Shown here one piece after another: positions 48,278 through 60,507 of a DNA stretch of 64,000 nucleotides. Origin of the DNA: Pyrrhosoma nymphula. Lineage: Eukaryota; Arthropoda; Insecta; Odonata; Coenagrionidae. The first letter of the stretch is position 1, and every line of letters begins with the position of its first letter. The notes beneath the pieces were generated by a model that was not told the origin of the DNA, searched no databases, and saw only the letters and a list, made by a program, of their open reading frames with translations. The stretch lies in assembly GCA_963573305.1 (NCBI GenBank), contig OY754337.1, positions 70,095,094 to 70,159,093 on the forward strand, given 5' to 3'. The position numbers and the translations under genes were made by a program.

Positions 48278-51200
48278 AGTTGTTACTTCGGCCCGGTTCC
48301 CTAATGTCTGATTAAACATTTGCTCAGCTTAATGACCAATGTAGATACCCAATCACATCGATAACTCTTATATCAACAAATGTGCTGTTGGACGTAACTT
48401 ACTAAACCAAAATTCGCAGTTCAAAACTCACAAACGTGAATACTACATCATCTAACGGTTAAAAAATAACCATAACTGATTTTTGATCAAACTGCGTTAT
48501 CACCACGAGTCATAAATCCAATGTTTGGTTTACTTCAGCTCTCCACTTAATTCTCCTTTCAGCTCACCTCCTTATTCCTAGTATCCTTCATAATATGCTG
48601 AATGTATTACATTCTTAGTTTTCTGTTTAATTTTTTCCATTCATTTTTCCTTTCCTTGTGTTTACAGAACTTCGTATTTGAAGAAAGTATATTATTCATC
48701 CGTTTAGCCCTATAAATAAATACAGTAGCGACCCGGGTTTCCTGGAGAATCTAGTTTGCATGCTCCCTTGATAACTCGTCTTTGATAAATATGAATGACC
48801 GGTGTGATTGGATAACACCCCTGTCATGCCGCTAGGTCTTCTAAGATCGAATTCCGTTCAGTGACTTTATTTTTATTTTCGCTCTTAGGAACTTGTAACA
48901 TTCAAAACTCGGGTCGGTAATAAACTATTTTCGGGCTATTCGAAAAGTTTTAATTTATTTCCGACAGTATCACTCCATGAAATTCTCGAAACTAAAGCCC
49001 CTGCTTGATTGGCGAAGAGTTGAGAACGGTCATGCCTGTGATTTAATAAAAATTAGAGACGTGTTCCCAATTCTTTGCGGTCTAAATATTTCCAGTAGTT
49101 CCTTTTAAATTGTCATTTTCATCACTAAAGCATTACAAAGAATTAGTTTTTATAACGCAATTGATAGGTTGTATGTATGTCACTGTGCCACTTTTAAGTT
49201 TAAGACATAATTAACTCATTAGCCGCGCTCCCAAATCACCGGGACATTTGGTTGGATTTTCCCTACTTCCGTTGTTGTATTGGACCTTTGGCTACGAAAT
49301 TATGAAACGAAGGCCACATTTGTGCTTAGATAACATGCATTCATAGATCTAATAAATGCGCATTTATTTGGTTTAGCTGTTTCTCTATACTCTTCTTATT
49401 TTTTTACATTTATTTTACATTCCTACTATAAGCAAAGCTAAGTATGCGGTTTTAAGTATAGTTCTTATTGGTCCGGCAGAATTTTAATGCATCAGCTTGA
49501 ATCAAAATTTATTACTCACTATGAAAAATAATTGGCGAGAACATTCTGATCGTGGGGGATTGTGAGATATCATAGACAAATAAAAGGAAGGCGACTACTA
49601 CTCATAGGAATTAGGCCACGGCTCTAATCTGTGACCAATTATTGTGAAAGAGGCTTTGGTTTTCGCGGAAAATGCGCATTTATTTATATTTTTTAGAGAG
49701 AATGCTGGGCTTGTAAATAAAAAAAAATGCAGCGTTGCCCAACAAATATTATTATGTGAGAAACACTGTATTTCATTGGAATAAACTCTGCCAGGAGACA
49801 AACTAGTTTCCCTTCCGGGCTCAGTTCGGTTACCTCCTGAGGAACGTAATTGGAAGATTACCATTACTTTGGCGTCGTTGTATCCGCTCCGTGATACCAT
49901 TTCCTAAACGTGATTTGCAGTCTAGCACTCCCATGAGGGCCCAATAGAATGGAGGTGGAAAGGAATTGGTGTGGAATCAGGAAAAGTGTAATGGCTTTAA
50001 GACGGAATCATAGCTAACTGTTATCAGGAAATCCGGATTCGAGTCACGGCTTGAAGAAACTTCGCTATTTCTCCTAGTAGGTGAGGCATTAACAACCAGT
50101 CTTCCCATTATTTCTCTCCTCCGCCCCCGTTCCTTTCTGTGGTCCCGATCTTGTTCTTTCTCTTCTCTTTCTCTCTCTAAGGCCTCCACGCCTCGCGTTT
50201 TTCGTGAAAGATGCTGTGCACCGCAGAACAAAAGGAGAAGGGGGGGTTTGTGTAGGTTAGGAGGTTGTGTAACTCCAGTCCCCCTCTAGTTTGCGGGTGT
50301 CGTGGGGGAATAGCTCAGGCAATGGTTGTCACGGGCAACGAATTACCGTTGGTTACGTGGCTTCGAGATCACGATCCTCCCTCCCACCATTCTCACACCC
50401 TCCTACCCATTGAGGGGGTGGGAGAGAGAGATGCAGGCCGTGCCTCAAGCCGCGGCCAGTAACCGGGTCAAGGCGGTGGGCGGAGGCGCAGAAGGGAGGG
50501 GGCGGGGAAAGACGTGGAGCTGGTGGTAGGGAGGATAAGATTGGCGGGTAGATTGAAGGCAAGGCGTGCCACTGGTCGAAATGGATCATGTTCACAACCC
50601 GCCTTTTATTTCCAGCATCTTTCGAGAAAATATTTATGTACACCTAATGCACGGAGCTTTTTTCTCTTGGGTCGCTGTTGTCCGTAGAGAAGGTATTTCC
50701 GCGCCGAAGAGTTGAAAACGAGCTGTGGGTCTGCGAGGAGATTGAGGTTTTATTTTTTCATGAAAGTCATTTTCTGCTTTGAATCCCATGTTTTCACTTT
50801 GCTTTCGATGTCGTGAATGGTTGGATACGTCTCAAAATTGGATTCATGTCAGTCCTCAAACCTAAAGAGTAAAAATTTTAATTTTTTATTTTCCTTGATC
50901 GATGTTTTTTGTTAAGTGTAGTGACTCGGCCGTAGTGAGCTGAAAAATACTCACGTTTAGCTCATTAAATTGAATAAGAGTACTCTTAACTTCATGCATT
51001 CCTTTATCTTAAGCGAAAAATTTTTCCTCTGCTAATTCTGAACTATCATTGTAAATTTATATTTATCTCTCTCTGAAAAGTTTTAATTCAAATTTTCGGT
51101 GCTTTGAGTGGAGGTCATTGATCGAGTTGTGATAAGGAAACGATTTTTGAATATTGGTCTTTAAATATTAGATATCGCTCTAATTTACTTGCAATTGGCC

Positions 51201-54200
51201 TAGATTTCCTTGTAAATGTTTTAAAATTGTAATTATTTACTTCCCTAACCTTTCAGAGAGTCTTTCGTATTTACAACGGCCACGCACATCCTAAAGGACT
51301 TTGTCTACAGTTTAGTAAAAACTGCAATTTTGTAAATTGTTAATTTGCAATTTGTGCAATTTTGTAAAAAGGATTAACATTTTGTCTCTCGAAAATCTTT
51401 TTTGGAACGTAGTGTGGTATTCGATAATTTTCAACCTCAGCCTTCCTTCCCACTCACCGTTATTGACATCAGAAACTCATATTAATATGCGCACGTTATT
51501 GTAATCGATTGTTCGCGAGCACTGTCGAGCACTGCCGTTAAAGACGGATTTCTGCGATCAAGTAAATATTTGATTTGGCTATTATTTTTTTCAGTTCCAG
51601 TCCTTTCGAAATGAAGCTTCGCAAAGTCATAAACACCTATTAGCAATGCATATTGGGATACTCTTCACCACCAGTAATCAGAGGGTTTGGGTAGCCAAAT
51701 ATACCTACTAATCTTGCTTGGGATATGCATGACCTAGGTGGTCGTCACCGATCCTCAAGGCATTCTCTTTTGTTCCTTTTTTACTTAAACATATGTATAT
51801 AATATGACCTACGTAGTCCCCGTGCGTAATACACCCTGTGGGGTAAATACTTACCCAGGATTACCTTCTGCTCCGCAGTCCTTAAATTGTACCTTACTTT
51901 TCGGAGACAGAATTCCAAGGCGTAGAGACTTTGGTAGCCTACCTTTTCATGGATTGAAAAAAAATGCGTTTGCGCTGAAGGAAGACGTTTTTAGGTTCCG
52001 CCGTGATCGTATAGTAAACCCGTTCGATGAAAAGATAGTCGTCACGCTCACCCGCCCAATAACGCCACGGATAGTGGGTAGCAGCTATAAAGTAGGCAAA
52101 AGCGAAAAGAGGAAAAAATCGTGAGTTGGTGGAAGGTTAAGCTCTCCCGCAGCACTTCTCTTGAGTAACACACTGCCACCCAATTTAATTAGAGAGGAGG
52201 CTTAGCGTAGAACCGCGACCTCGACAGAGGGAGTAATTCACAGAGTTGCTCCTCCTGCATTTTTTCCCTTGTAGGACTCGATTGAAGACGGGAAGAATAA
52301 TGAATGGGACGCAAAGGAGTGGGCAGGAGGGCACAAGAGGAAGGCACTTAGCCCAGGGTTTATTTCGCGCGTGCTCAAAGTGTATTTTCTTTGGCCCATG
52401 TGCCCTGCCGGTTGAGACAGGTCTTGGAATTCGTCTTGTCTTTCTACCCTCCCGTGGAAGACGATGATCCATTGTTCACTGTCTCTTTGCTGGCGTATGA
52501 GGTTCCGAATTGTTGCGGATGTAACAATTTATGGCGCGGAAAAAATTCTGCAAAAGATGGAATGACAACGGTAGGGGGGAGACCCTTTGGTTTGAAATTT
52601 AATTTCAAACACGAATTGTACGAAAGTTGTTTCTCCATGAAGTTCTGTGCTATTCTTCGAATTCGTCTGTTTTCGTCGTTGTTTGGTTTTGGAAACACGG
52701 TTTATTCAATTAAACCGATCGTTGCTGCTAGGTGATCTAACCTCTTTGTGCTCGGTCTATTTTTTAAAACGCTTACCTGATCCTTCAGCACTTTTACTCT
52801 GGAATTTTGCTGTACTTCATCTATTCCTTATGTTTGGGGTAAATGATCACTTGATTTGCATGCATGCATGAGAGGCCGTATATACTTTTGCTTTGCACTT
52901 AGAGACTGATGAAGAATGATTAGTTTGTCTACACTGTATTTCTTTTTGGGGGGAATTCGTTGTGGAAAAACATGTCACCTTCCTCTTTCAAAGTTGAATT
53001 CAATGTATGATGTGTATCCATTACCTCCAGAAAACCGCATGGGAATGCTTGCCTTTATTATGCGAGTTGCTGACATATTGTGGCCTTGAGGTATAGAATT
53101 ACTTGCGAATATTATTCCTGCTTCTAAAAACATTTATTCTATGCGGCTCTGATAATCGAGGGAATGGCGTGACTGCGTCCGGAATGTGAACTAAGTGGTG
53201 GGAGAGACGTCGAAATGACTTGAGAAAAGTTTCATAATCATTGTGAAGACCGACTTTAATTCAGTGTTACGTTATCAAGCTGGAAATAATATGGAATTTT
53301 GAAGTATTTTCACTTCTAGTGGAATTGTTGAATATTGCGCTATCATTCCATAATTATGGTATTTCAGAATACGGGAGAGTTCTTTTATGCTCCAGTGCCC
53401 TGGATTGCGGAAATGTCTGATGTACTTTTTCCAACATTAACATTTACTTTCCGACAGATAACTATCGTATGAACAACATTTTGCGATTTAGAAACTTTTT
53501 AATATGAATATAAGTGCAAACTTACTCTCTCTTCCTCTCTCGAATAAATTACATTAGTCGTGATGTGCGTTTGTGTTGCTGTGATTTGAAAAGGTACTTT
53601 TCATGGTGTTATTTATACGACTTTTCATATTGGTTTTGGTTGATTTTAGTCAAGAAATATGATTTTATAAGAAATCCTCTGGTTATGATTTTTTTCCACG
53701 AGTTTCTCTTCGTCAATGGTGCATAAAGCACTGATGTGGGTATTTAGTTGTGAATGTAATGGATGCCGTTTTTTATGCAGTAATCATATTTAAATTGTTG
53801 GTTGTATCGAAACGTTTGAAAGATATGCAATATTTTGGCGTATCAGAAAATATCTACGATCTTGCTTTCAGGCATTTTACGGAGTTATGATCACGTGTCG
53901 CTACAAATCTTTGCCCTAACATCAATTCTTAAATGGTTACCCATGGTACTGATTTTCTGTCGATCAAAAGAGGTCAGCAGGAAATACAAATTATGGGTCA
54001 TTTTAGCTCGCAGGTAGTTATTTTGATATTTGAAAGATAGCCACAATTGTGCGGCTTAAGATGTATCTCCGTGATATAGATCAGAAGCATCTGTAGGTTT
54101 CAAAACGGAATCGAATTTCATTATATTATGGCTTTGTTCTGTGAATCACGGAAGAATCTGCCGTAAACGCAGCTGGCGTTCGCCTGCGAAAGATAAATCT

Positions 54201-56298
54201 TGTAATCAAACCGTCGGGCATATATGTGTCGGATCAAATTTGAAGATAGCTTTTGGAACGTGAGATAGTATCAATGGATGCGAGACTCGGGGATGCCCCA
54301 GTGTGGAGATGTGTTATTCGATGCGGGAATAGTGCCAATTAATAGAATCCCCTTTCGAATTGCATGCAGATCGATCAAAAACACATCCTTTCCCCAAAAT
54401 TAGCGTAATGGAATGGGGAAAGGGCATGAGGTACGAGTGAGGCCTAAATCCCCATGTTTGTCGAAGCGAAAGTATTACTTTTACCGAAACAGTATTCATT
54501 TCACCAAATCCGACGCGGCCGGCTTGATGGCCAAGGGTGACGCGGAGCGACCCGCAGGATGAAAATAACACCGCTATTGCTCGTAATCTTGGCGTAAGCC
54601 AGCGAAGCTTATAAACTGGATGATCACGATCTGATCTGATTATACGGGGACTCTCCCGTTCGGGTCGCGAAGAAACGGGATAACTAGGATTATGGGGCGG
54701 GCATTAAAATTTCAAAGCTTCATGAATCGATAAGTTTGGATCCCCGATGCGACGGTTTCATTTTTCTATTGGTTGAAAAATTCCGTTTGATTGAAAAAGC
54801 GTGTCTTTTCATTTTCGCGGGAGATTTTTTTTAATCTCGCTCCTCCATCCGACTCGAAACACATCAAAGAAAGACGCTCGCCTGATGTGAATTTTTCATG
54901 GGAGCATGCGCAGATGGATCCAAATGCCATTTTTCCGGAAAAATTCGTAGCCTCGTTTTTTTTGTTTAACGTGACCAAAAACCCTTAACGGGATGACCGC
55001 GTAGTATCAAAATAAGAAAAAATTCTCGAGACTTTTAATTATTAAATACAATGTCTCTACTGCTCGAAAAATTATCAATTGTTTCATCCATGGAAGCTTT
55101 AAGAATTGTGAGGTTGTTAACGCGGGTATGAGAAGTGCCTCTGTGCGTCCTTAATCCACTGTCGTATTCATGGTTTTGAAAGGGAATTTTGTATGCAGAT
55201 GATTTGCATCCTTAACTTCTCTTACTTCAATGTTTTTGTGGCAATTTCCTGTCTGTGACTTAAAAAAATGAATCTTGCTTTGATATGCTTTTGATTCCAA
55301 AAATACTTAGGTTGATTCCAAAACTTATGAATGCCGCTTCTTGTTCACATTCTTAATGTCGCAAAGTGTTGTCTTTGCTTGATTGACATTCCGTTTGCTC
55401 GTTAAGGGGGTCTTGATGTTGGAAATAGACCTTTTTTGTTTAATATACGTTGGAAACGGTGGTAAAAGTAAATTGATTATCCTTTGGCATCCAAAGTAAC
55501 TAACATATGTGAATGGATTACCGACATACATAGTAAAATTAGATGGAGGATGTGTTACGATTGAGCGACTATTTTTAGGGGGTGATAAAGGGGTGTAAGC
55601 TTCGTAACCGCGGAAGAGGTAGGTTAAAGGATTGGACTATTGGGCCTTTTATGAAAAGGCAGAGAGAAACTTAATGGTACCCTAATGGATAGCCATGCAC
55701 AGTAATGCAAATTGATGAAAACGCCCGCCCAAAAATAGAGGCGTATTGCTGGGGACCGTCCGTAAACATTCCTATCAATTGGTAAAATATCCTATTCCTA
55801 TCATGTAGGTGAACGAATACGTCAAATTGTGGATTTTTCCCCTGCCACGCATATCCGATATCACTTTTAAATGGACGGCAACTGCCACGTTTTATATAGT
55901 CAAGGGCACATTTAATGGTTTTTGTGCTGCACGAGGATCTGCATTCCTATACACTCGAAGAAATAAAGAACTGCGGGAGAGTCAGGGTCGTGGGCGTAGC
56001 CCAGTGTGAGCAAAGTTGTTTTTGTGAGGGACTCAACGTTCTCCTCGTCCATCTGCATGCCGGTCCGGCCTCATTTGGTGGCCCCCGGGGTCTCCACGGT
56101 CTGCCGCGCCCACCACTGCTCCCTTGCACTTATTTTTCCCTTTGTAAATGTCCCGTTTCCAGCATCAGACTACGTGCCAGTGTCGGCGAAAAACGCCGCT
56201 GGAGTGCGCGTACATGCCATAGGGTAACAATACCGAATTGGGCTTACACATTTAGTTTACAGCGCCGGCTCTTAAAGATATGCTGTTTCCTGTGCTTA
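48278..56298. other. No gene recognised over 8 kb
   Basis: Mostly AT-rich. Purine/pyrimidine-rich patches lie at 50100-50450 and 52200-52330. Frames up to 134 codons (55915-56319, +) show no recognisable domain. A GGATTCGAGTCACGG B-box-like string near 50035 has no clear A box. Confidence 0.3.
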
Positions 56299-56936
56299 GG
56301 TGGTTCCACCGTGAAATGACTTTAATGTCATTTATTTCATATTCTGGGTACCTGTATACAACGTGTCCTCTCTTTGATATGAACAACAAAATTTGATATT
56401 CCACAGAGGAAAAATCATTCGCCTTGACCGGGATTCGAACCCGGATCCCTCTATTTCGGGATCCGGGTTTGAATCCCGGTCAAAGCAAATGATTTGTTCT
56501 CTGTGGAATATCGCACTTATGTGCGCTTGTGGGTGATTCCGTAAAAGTAAATACCATGGCTAGTCCCGGTATCCTCAAAATTGAACAAAATCTGACCTTT
56601 CCATGCCATTTTAATCTCAAATCCAACTTTTTGTTAGCTGTGAGAATAGGTAAAACATGGGGGAAAATAGTACCTTTATTACTTTTCGAGATTAACTATT
56701 TATAAGGAGCAAAATCAAGTTGGGAATCGAATATTGGCCTCTTACCTTATTTTTTTAAGTTTATAAGGAAATGACTGCAATAATTGAAATCAAAAGACGG
56801 CGATTCATTTGAAATGGCGCTGCCGTCGGCTCCTACGGCTGGAAAAAAGTGTTTATTAAAAATGTATTCGTCAAGTAATCTTCATAAATACTTTGTATGT
56901 GTTTATCTTTTTTAAATTGCTAAGGCATATTAAGCC
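56299..56936 (+). mobile_element. TTAA-type MITE family A, copy A4 (3'-truncated, interrupted)
   Basis: It begins GGTGGTTCCACCG and follows A2 (AATGTCATTTAT, GATATGAACAACAAAAT, CATTTATTAAAAAT...). The right terminus (CAGTCGCGG..) is missing after about 56936. The left target site is CTTA rather than TTAA. A 187-bp fold-back insertion interrupts it. Confidence 0.78.
56397..56583 (+). mobile_element. tRNA-derived fold-back element with 12-bp TSD
   Basis: The insertion is flanked by AACAAAATTTGA (56385-56396) and AACAAAATCTGA (56584-56595), an 11-of-12 match. Inside, two near-complementary arms of about 54 bp (56396-56449, 56458-56511) form a long hairpin. Each arm ends in the 3' half of a tRNA-like sequence with a B box (GGGTTTGAATCCC on +, the complement on the left). 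There is no A box, so it is not a tRNA gene. A 70-bp tail follows the right arm. Confidence 0.75.
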
Positions 56937-57860
56937 GGTTAAGTCACGGGTGAATGTTTTGGAAGTTACTCAGGAAAATTAGGAGTCTTAGATAATTACT
57001 GAAGGAAAAAGACATGTGCAAGGATTAGGCAGTATGTAAGAAATTAGTGAAGCAACCAGTTTTACAGGCCTAACACCGAGAATTGAACTGATTTGACTGC
57101 GCCTACCCCGAAAGGCAAATGCGTGATGGGTGTGTATGCATAGATTTCTCTTATGGCCCAGAGTTTGTGCATCCATACTCTACAAGTCTAGGTGTTGCAA
57201 AACTTGGTGGCACTCGCTTGTACAGAGAATGACGTAAGGGAGAGGAGAGAATACAAGAGAGGAGGAATAAAGATGTTTTTATATTCTCTCCAAAGGTTCC
57301 CACCTGTGCCCTGCGGTGCCTCTGCCCGCTCTTGAACTACTCTTAATTCCCCCTCTGGAACCTCAAACTCTCCGTTGTCGAGTGCCATCAAGTTTCGCTC
57401 TGCCTGTAGTTGAATGTATACCGGTTGGCCACGTTTGATAGCGGTTGAAACGAGGCGAAAGAGGGAGGACAGCCGATGGCAGACTTATTGGTTCCGTTCC
57501 ACCGCAACTTGCCGTGAGTAGCGGAGTTTGACCATTTCCACCTCCCTTCCCCCGTTTCGTTTCCACACCTGCCGCGTTGGGCGTCAAACCGAGTTTCAAT
57601 GCACTCCTCACCGTGACGTTTCCTTGCCACTGTGACCGTTTTCCCTCTCTCAAACCGTATCCTCGTCGGTGACTTGCCATCGCTCATCCATCCCATTGGC
57701 CCCTCCCTTCCTCTTGATACCTGTCGCGATATACTAGGGATTTCGCGTATTTTTCATACGATTTGTATTTTTCTTAAGCCTAACTGACTTCCGCCAAATT
57801 AGTCCTTTGCCCTCTATTCTAACTTTGGTAAATGACTTATTTTTGGATATTCTATACCGA
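56937..57860. other. Spacer with a GC-richer patch
   Basis: About 57290-57700 is GC-richer than its flanks, with frames of 102-105 codons on the minus strand. No gene is recognised. Confidence 0.3.
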
Positions 57861-57864
57861 TTAA

Positions 57865-59488
57865 AGGCGGCTTTACACATGGAAGTTGACTTCTATGGAA
57901 GTAGCGAGTGCAGCGAAGTATCGATTTATATCGCTACTTGCATGACATAGCTCTGCTTACACATTACTTCCGGTTTACCCGCAAATAAATGAATAGTGGA
58001 ACTAAGGAGGCGAGAGGAGGTAAATTCAAAACAACGAATATGGCGTACCAACTCCAAATGCAAAGAAGAAGACGAGCTATTTTAGCCGTAGCTCTTTTGG
58101 ATACTACGAATATACTATATTATACTCAAAATATGCCCAGCTTATTTTTTCGAAATATGTCCATCATACACTCAAAACATGCTTATCGAAAAATTGTGAC
58201 CATTTACCCACCACATTAAATGTATTCCATTTAATGAATTTGCAATATAACTAATTATGATGTACAAATACTCTGATATTACACTTTCTTGCCACGACAT
58301 TGCAGTGAATGCATTCACTACAGACTTACTTGCTGCCTAATGAGTTAGCACTCCCTTCGTCCATCGATAGAAATTAACTTGCCATCTATGAAATATAACT
58401 CCCACAATATACATACAAGATTCGATGAACATTCTATGCCAGAAAAAAAGATTATCCATATAACGTCCCAGCATTCATATTTGTAGAGCCAGCCAAACTT
58501 GGAGGGCAGGAAGCAAAGACAGGGTTAACCTATTTACATTCAATCACATGAAGAATGCCTTCCGTCGTAATGAAAAAATTCAGGTTCATTGATACACTTT
58601 TAATAGATCAATTATTGTGTACAATGAAACATAGGTATGCACACACATTGGAAAACTACTAATAAAATCCACTGACAGGGGAATAGCTCTATACTTTCAC
58701 AAAACACTATCACAGTCTTTTTATCACAGCCAAATTATGAATTCCATAAGAGTGATGACACACGTATCTCTCGGCGAAACCGCTTAGTTGGTAATTAATC
58801 TGGCTATCTTAATTAGTGGAATACCTCCAAGAAAACTTTGCGTATGTTAAATGGACGACGAGATTATACACAAAGGATTGCGCATAAATTGCACATGGAA
58901 AATAACGACACTAGAGCAAAAACAAACCAATTTGTCACTCACATCACCCGCATTACTTAAAACAACTGTTTTAAATTGATATTTCAGTAAATAATTCTGG
59001 TTACTAACTTGATTTATCGGGAAACAAAGCCAAACAATTTTCACATCAGAAAGTAAACAACGGCGAATAACAAGTCTGTGGACGTTCAAAAGTGAGCCTA
59101 CGCGCTTGCGAAATAGTTCCGTCGTATTGTGTAATGAATCCTGTTTCAAACTGAGTTAAGAAGAGTATCAAGCTAATTTTTAATTGAAACCAGTTGAAAG
59201 ACATTTTTGGAAGGTAATATCAACACAGCTTTTAATAAATTACTAATTTAATATATTAACCAGGCAGAAAATTTCACCGGAAGTTTTGCAATACTATCGC
59301 TGAATCGAAATGCTACTTGCAGGCAAAATAGAAGCCAGTCTATTTTCCTTGCAAGTGCTAACCGCGGTCGATTAGTTCCGCTATCGACCCCTACTGCCAT
59401 GGAAGTACGTGCTTACACATCGAAGTACCACTTGCAAGCGACTTGCAAGGCTACTGTCATGGAAGTAACTTCCATGTGTAAAGCCGCC
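57865..59488. mobile_element. TTAA-flanked DNA transposon (1.6 kb), PIF/Harbinger- or Kolobok-like
   Basis: TTAA at 57861-57864 and 59489-59492 flanks a pair of inverted termini: GGCGGCTTTACACATGGAAGT on the left and ACTTCCATGTGTAAAGCCGCC on the right (one extra A on the left). Both ends carry subterminal sub-repeats of the type CATGGAAGT and CACTTGCAAG. The internal + frame at 57989-58219 has an R-R-R-R-A-I-L-A-V-A-L-L-D segment, which resembles the N-terminal start of Harbinger nucleases but is too short to prove it. If the target is 3 bp (TTA/TAA), Harbinger is preferred; if 4 bp (TTAA), Kolobok or piggyBac. The transposase is not preserved. Confidence 0.7.
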
Positions 59489-59499
59489 TTAAGATGTTT

Positions 59500-60240
59500 T
59501 TCATGAATTTTTTTTCGTCTCTACATGCGTCCTGCCTTACGTCATCCCATTTCATTAAGTCTTTTTCTCCCCCTTCTTACTGCTTTATACCCTGCGTCTT
59601 CCCGTACACGACGGCTTTCAACAACTCAATCCATTTTATACCCATTGGTGTAGCTAGGGATTTTTCCTAGTGGGGGGCAGCTGTCCAGCTGATCAGCCAC
59701 CGCAAGGTTTCAATTTCGCTTATCCGATTAGAGATCAACTAGCTTTTTAGTAGACACAGATTATGTCTAATTGTGTTTACGAGGAATGGCAATGAATCTT
59801 TTTCTCGAGATAAAAATAATGAAAATAGCTATATTTCTTCAATTCTGTCGATTTTTCTTGGGTGGGCAATGAGTTTTGTAGGTGGGTGGTGCCCAGCCTT
59901 GCCCCCCTCCCCCTAGCTACGCGTATACCTATATCCTGTTTCTTCCGCCTGCTTGCCTCCTCCTAATCTCCTCCAGCGAAGCCAACCACTTCCTCGTTTG
60001 TCAGCCCATGCACCTTCTCCGATCTCTCTCCTAACCTACGTATCAAATACCTTCAGTCTACTCTCATCCTCCTTCCTCAGTCCATGTTTCTGCTCAGTGC
60101 AACTCCAAATTCCATTTTAGGCTCTTCGCCAGAATTTTCGTGACATTTCTACTCAAGACTCGTGTATACCTCTTTTGCTAACGAAATTCTCACCCAAATA
60201 CCCATACTACTTTTCCCATTTTCTTCCAAAGTACTTCAAC
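59500..60240 (-). pseudogene. LINE C-terminal remnant, interrupted by a MITE
   Basis: The minus strand reads R-I-S-L-A-K-E-V-Y and, after a stop, K-M-E-F-G-V-A-L, then A-E-T-W-T-L-R-K-E-D-E-S-R-L after a small shift. Further on come E-R-S-E-K-V-H-G-L-T-N-E-E-V-V and, past the MITE, degenerate G-R-R-R..K-K and D-D-V-R-Q-D-A. This is the order of a LINE reverse transcriptase C-terminus (ALYGAETWTLRKED, ...ITNEEVL). It has several stops and frameshifts, so it is an old relic. It differs from the LINE tail at 20.5-21.0 kb. Confidence 0.7.
59643..59927. mobile_element. hAT-like MITE
   Basis: The left end CATTGGTGTAGCTAGGG and the right end CCCTAGCTACGCG form a partial terminal inverted repeat. 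They resemble the common hAT terminus CAGTGGCGTAGCTAGG. TATACCCA (59637-59644) and TATACCTA (59924-59931) may be an 8-bp target duplication. It has no coding capacity and lies within the LINE remnant. Confidence 0.65.
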
Positions 60241-60345
60241 AGAGCAAGCATCGGTATTACTTTATGGTATTACCGAAGTAATTGTTTTATCTGATCCAGT
60301 ATGTGCTGCTCACCCACTTTCATACTAAACCCCACTTTCTATGAC

Positions 60346-60507
60346 CTAGAAATTTTAATTTCTTTAATTTAAGTTTTCTTTCGAAAATTATTAATATTCC
60401 CGACGTCTTTGCTTGTGAAATTGATGGCATAGAAATATTTATTTTTTAAATTTAAATTTTCTTTTGAAAAGTACTAATATTCTCGACGTTTTTTCTTTTG
60501 AAATTGA
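60346..60507 (+). repeat. Diverged tandem duplication (unit about 80 bp)
   Basis: Two units, 60346-60424 and 60430-60507, share in order a TAGAAAT start, TTAAGTTTTCTTTCGAAAA / TTAAATTTTCTTTTGAAAA, ATATTC.CGACGT, and TTGTGAAATTGAT / TTTTGAAATTGAT. No function is recognised. Confidence 0.75.

Noticed and set aside
48890..48930. Another hammerhead-like end (CAAAACTCGGGTCGG..AATAAAC)
   Set aside because: GAAA, core box and stem are not recognisable; it may be a very old relic but cannot be supported.
50020..50060. tRNA/SINE B box (GGATTCGAGTCACGG)
   Set aside because: No A box at the proper distance and no match to the S1 or S2 bodies.
56420..56490. tRNA genes in the inverted pair
   Set aside because: Only the 3' half with the B box is present in each arm; no A box, no acceptor stem.
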